Below, one piece after another: positions 63,353 to 64,000 of a DNA stretch of 64,000 nucleotides (positions are counted from its first letter, which is position 1; each line of letters starts with the position of its first letter). Position numbers and translations under genes: made by a program. A model generated the notes under the pieces. That model was not told where the DNA came from, made no database searches, and saw only the letters and a program-made list of their open reading frames with translations. Origin of the DNA: Humulus lupulus (lineage: Eukaryota; Streptophyta; Magnoliopsida; Rosales; Cannabaceae); contig NC_084793.1 in the NCBI RefSeq assembly GCF_963169125.1, positions 137,680,297-137,744,296 of the forward strand. Reading direction: 5' to 3'.

Positions 63353-63407
63353 TGGCTTATTGGTTTCGAGAGCCCTTCCTTTTTCAAGAGGTGAGGGGTT
63401 CAATCCC
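63353..63407 (+). other. tRNA/SINE-like pol III box pair
   Basis: TGGCTTATTGG (63,353-63,363) fits the A-box consensus TRGYNNANNGG. GGTTCAATCCC (63,397-63,407) fits the B-box GGTTCRANNCC, 33 bases further on. A GAGGG/CCCTC stem surrounds the B-box. No acceptor stem can be drawn, so it is not a tRNA gene. It could be the head of a SINE or a chance match. Confidence 0.4.
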
Positions 63408-63873
63408 TCACAACCTCATTTTTGCCATAGTTCTTTTTATTTTACTTTTTCACTTCATTTTCATCATCATTTATTTATTATATATATATTTTTTTGAGTT
63501 AATTTCTTGGCATGACTATTTGAAGACTAACAAATCTTTCCGGTCCATTCTTGTAGACTCGCATTTTAGACCCTTTGGTGCTTTTCGCCCCTCGACTTCC
63601 TTTTGACCCAACTTCGCTCTCTTAATCGCTTGAGGTATATTTTCTTTCCTTTTCCCTTTTATTTTTTATCGGGTCCAAACTAGCAGTACTCAGGATGGGG
63701 TACCTTAGCCTGAGCTTGTAGTGAGTTTGACCACATACAGGCCCTCTTTTTTTTTTTATACCCTGTAGTGGGCCATTTAGGACGCTTGCATCTAGAGATA
63801 TTGAGCCTATTCCTTTGTGTTTTGTAGCCATCCCCTCTTTTATACGTGAACCCCCTTTTCGCTTTCAGGACGA

Positions 63874-64000
63874 GGTCTCATGGCAAGTGACGGCCCGTCC
63901 GACATACCTCCAGGGGCTGAATTTATTGACCTATCCTCAGACTCAGAGTCCCCTGAGGGCAATCCTTACCAAGACTATGACTCCTTAAGGCAGACCCGTA
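63874..64000 (+). pseudogene. Start of another aORF, cut by window edge
   Basis: After a ctttcag acceptor the frame reads MASDGPSDIPPGAEFIDLSS, then DSESPEGNPYQDYDS. It aligns with the start of the aORF at 16,459 (MESRRPFKVPPGVEPIQWSS, then FDSETD). It lies about 630 bases beyond a minus-oriented Tat LTR, the same arrangement as in the main element. It is open to the window end, so its integrity cannot be judged. Confidence 0.65.

Noticed and set aside
63346..63420. tRNA gene
   Set aside because: A- and B-boxes match, but no acceptor stem pairs and the D-loop is too long.

Overview
This is nuclear DNA from a plant, most likely a repeat-rich eudicot. The species cannot be fixed from sequence alone. 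No intact host gene is visible. The window is a deeply nested stack of transposable elements. Boundaries below were read from terminal motifs (TG...CA or CACTA...TAGTG) and from matching target-site duplications (TSDs). They were read by eye, not by alignment software.

Left part (1-14,127). A decayed + strand Ty3/gypsy gag-pol remnant (about 1-2,200) is followed by a + strand pseudogene of the type annotated as 'putative gypsy type transposon' (PF04195-like, 2,528-5,095). Next is the 3' end of a + strand LTR with an adjacent primer-site-like sequence (about 6,011). A non-coding stretch beyond it is interrupted by a copia-like solo LTR (7,349-12,064, TSD ttcct), which is itself interrupted by a gypsy-like solo LTR (7,512-10,197, TSD attac).

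Main structure (14,133-58,420, TSD aaatc). This is a minus-oriented Tat-like Ty3/gypsy element. Its 3' LTR is at 14,133-15,566 and its 5' LTR spans 29,216-58,420, stretched by later insertions. The internal region keeps minus-strand gag and protease (26,665-29,147). It also keeps a + strand, intron-containing antisense ORF (aORF) next to the 3' LTR (16,459-25,602). No reverse transcriptase, RNase H or integrase was seen, so the element looks non-autonomous. The aORF carries a solo LTR of a related family (17,878-18,890, TSD aagac) and another solo LTR (19,634-25,219, TSD gtggc) that is itself hit by a third (22,526-24,857, TSD agtag). The 5' LTR contains a gypsy solo LTR (29,564-31,472, TSD caagt), a copia solo LTR (31,679-33,549, TSD gagtt) and a complete chromovirus (34,322-58,077, TSD atgtg).

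Inside the chromovirus (minus strand; LTRs 34,322-38,139 and 54,223-58,077; tRNA-iMet-type primer site) the reverse-transcriptase catalytic box is split by a 10.5-kb CACTA transposon (40,458-50,935, TSD tga). No CACTA transposase was recognised in it. It holds exon fragments of at least five unrelated plant genes, all on the + strand and with splice sites still visible: a GT43/IRX14-like glycosyltransferase, a synaptotagmin-type SMP domain, an oligopeptide (OPT) transporter, an LRR receptor-kinase ectodomain and a cytosolic acetyl-CoA acetyltransferase. This Pack-CACTA element is the most notable object in the window.

Right part (58,421-64,000). A Q/E/K-rich ORF of unknown origin is followed by a rearranged copia-like LTR (59,672-61,440). 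Then comes a further Tat-like 3' LTR on the minus strand (61,873-63,242) with a 48-bp GC-rich tandem array. It is followed, as in the main element, by the leader and start of another + strand aORF cut by the window edge. The order of events can be read from the nesting: Tat element, then solo LTRs and chromovirus, then CACTA inside the chromovirus.
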